From Rutstroemia sp. NJR-2017a BVV2 (taxonomy: Eukaryota > Ascomycota > Leotiomycetes > Helotiales > Rutstroemiaceae): DNA of 64,000 bases. Below the pieces are notes generated by a model that was not told where the DNA came from, ran no database searches, and saw only the letters and a program-made list of their open reading frames with translations. Shown here one piece after another: positions 62,768-64,000 of the stretch. A program made the translations under genes and the position numbers. The stretch's first letter is position 1. Each line of letters starts with the position of its first letter. Location of the stretch: positions 806,001 to 870,000 of the forward strand of contig NJPS01000031.1 of the NCBI GenBank assembly GCA_002946415.1, in the 5' to 3' direction.

Positions 62768-63109
62768 ATGTGTATCCTCCACGAGATATCCTACAAATGT
62801 GGCTGCCTATACAAAGATAAAATGGAGCCCGAGAAGCCAGAAGACTGTCCAGCTGCTGTCCAGGCCAACCACCATGTGTACGGAAGATTGCTGCGATGCA
62901 TCAGATACACAACTGTCAACTCTACTGACCAAACTTTGGAGAAAAGCTGGTGCGACCAGTTTATCACATGTCGGGCTCGTGCAATGAGAACGTTCGGCTG
63001 GAAGTGCCATGCTTGCGGCGAGGAAGTTGGTCCGAATAATGAGGTTTGTACTCAAAGTGCCTGTACGCACCATCATTGTGAGTATTGTACTACGATTACA
63101 AATCAGTAG
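62768..63109 (+). CDS. Small Cys/His-rich protein, function unknown
   Basis: A single exon from an ATG gives 113 residues with about 16 Cys and several His. There is no signal peptide. The spacing suggests zinc binding: KCGC near the start and CHACGEEVGPNN..C....C.HHHCEYC near the end form a ribbon- or RING-like pattern. I do not recognise the family. Size and composition resemble small lineage-specific proteins seen in Leotiomycetes genomes. The regular Cys pairs and in-context ATG argue for a real gene, but no intron or homologue supports it. Confidence 0.5.
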   Translation: MCILHEISYKCGCLYKDKMEPEKPEDCPAAVQANHHVYGRLLRCIRYTTVNSTDQTLEKSWCDQFITCRARAMRTFGWKCHACGEEVGPNNEVCTQSACTHHHCEYCTTITNQ

Positions 63110-64000
63110 CTTTTCTTTAGGTGTGCTGTGGCTGATGTGTTGGGTGAGTTTTCTCTGGACCCTACGAGTACCGTTCTCTGTGCGTTGATTTTGTAGGTAC
63201 CAACTATTGTACCTTCTTTTTATGCGCTGATTTTATAATTACACTCGAATGAATTAACCTTATCCATCAATACTGAACTTAACTTAAGTTAATGAAAGAA
63301 CTAAACTGTGAGAACCGAGGTTGATCTCTGCACCCTTTATGAGTGAGACTGTGACCATGTTGATGAGCATTTTGCCCGATGTCATCCCATCAGCAAAAGC
63401 AGGTAATATATGATTTACATATAGTTTATCTCATGGTAGCTAAGTCAAGCCACCACGAGCCTAGGTATTCAACTAATTATGTATATTCCCACACGGAATT
63501 TATTTGATACAAAAACATGGAACCGTAGCTGATGATATATCCCGAATGAAATGTCCACTCAGTCCCGTGGTCCAGACCTACACTTCCTCATTCAGTCATG
63601 GATTCCTGAAATGGTACGGCACACTCCAAACTGCACACCTCGGATTATATATGAGCAGCTTCGTCCCTAATTCTTTACCTGCCATCAATGAATATCTCGG
63701 ATTTTTCTAAGCATCACTTCCCGACGGTAACCCCGCCCTCCAGGTTTTCGTGGGTTTGATTGGGCCGTGTTTGTTTTCGTGTGTCTCTAGGCAGAGAGAA
63801 GGTCGCTATGATCTAATGCTTCAATGAAATCGTGGAAGCGCACTCGATTCAACATGTACCATATTCCGCGATATCTGTCTTGGGGTCTTCAAAGCTTTGT
63901 TGCATCTCATATCCACACGCGCTTCAGGTCAGGGCAAGACTCTATCGTAAACACCGATCAGCAAGATCCAGGCGGTCGAATTGTTTGTGGACAAACGAGG
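63110..64000. other. Right-edge region, no supported gene
   Basis: AT-rich to about 63500. From an ATG at 63824 a frame stays open to the window end (59 codons). It could be the first exon of a gene that continues outside, but nothing in it is recognisable. Confidence 0.4.

Overview
This window is nuclear DNA of a filamentous ascomycete (Pezizomycotina). Genes are broken by short introns (about 48-150 bp) with GT..AG ends and CTAAC-like branch points. It carries a velvet regulator, a CHS7-type chitin synthase chaperone, a PMT2-type mannosyltransferase and an Spt23/Mga2-type factor. The protein sequences read most like Leotiomycetes (Botrytis/Sclerotinia relatives), but that placement is an impression, not a test. 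I see no transposon, CRISPR array, secondary-metabolite cluster or bacterial-type operon.

Layout, left to right: the 3' end of a Rab GTPase cut by the window edge (1-233, +); a WWM1-like WW protein (1366-2329, +) convergent with TFIIH subunit SSL1 (2916-4410, -); CHS7 (5314-6518, -); a 3 kb gap; an MFS sugar transporter (about 9554-11825, +); a PMT2 mannosyltransferase (12638-15092, +); 4-hydroxyphenylpyruvate dioxygenase (15672-17020, -) head to head with a TTC36-like TPR protein (17783-18595, +); a 5.3 kb gap; VeA (23907-25791, +); a disordered 'nuclear RNA-binding protein'-type gene (27544-29962, +) convergent with the ER-anchored Spt23/Mga2 homologue (31635-36201, -); a 7.2 kb gap holding a possible Pol III RNA gene near 41.2-41.45 kb; monothiol glutaredoxin Grx3/4 (43368-44450, +) convergent with a secreted acid phosphatase (44786-46253, -), which is divergent from a membrane-anchored multicopper oxidase (47600-49669, +); a 4.3 kb gap; bifunctional PFK2/FBPase2 (53934-56349, +); RNase H1 (57427-58592, +); an Nha1-type Na+/H+ antiporter (59701-61634, +); and a small Cys-rich protein (62768-63109, +).

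Most genes are ordinary housekeeping or regulatory loci. The points most worth a second look are: (1) the head-to-head HPD/TTC36 pair, because mammalian TTC36 is known to stabilise HPD; (2) the structured Pol III-like unit at 41.2-41.45 kb; (3) the last intron of the Spt23/Mga2 homologue, whose retention would delete the membrane anchor; and (4) the acid phosphatase/multicopper oxidase divergent promoter with a CACGTGGG site. Gene models were built by hand from reading frame, splice consensus and family resemblance. All complete models sum to an intact frame except the sugar transporter, whose first exon I could not place.
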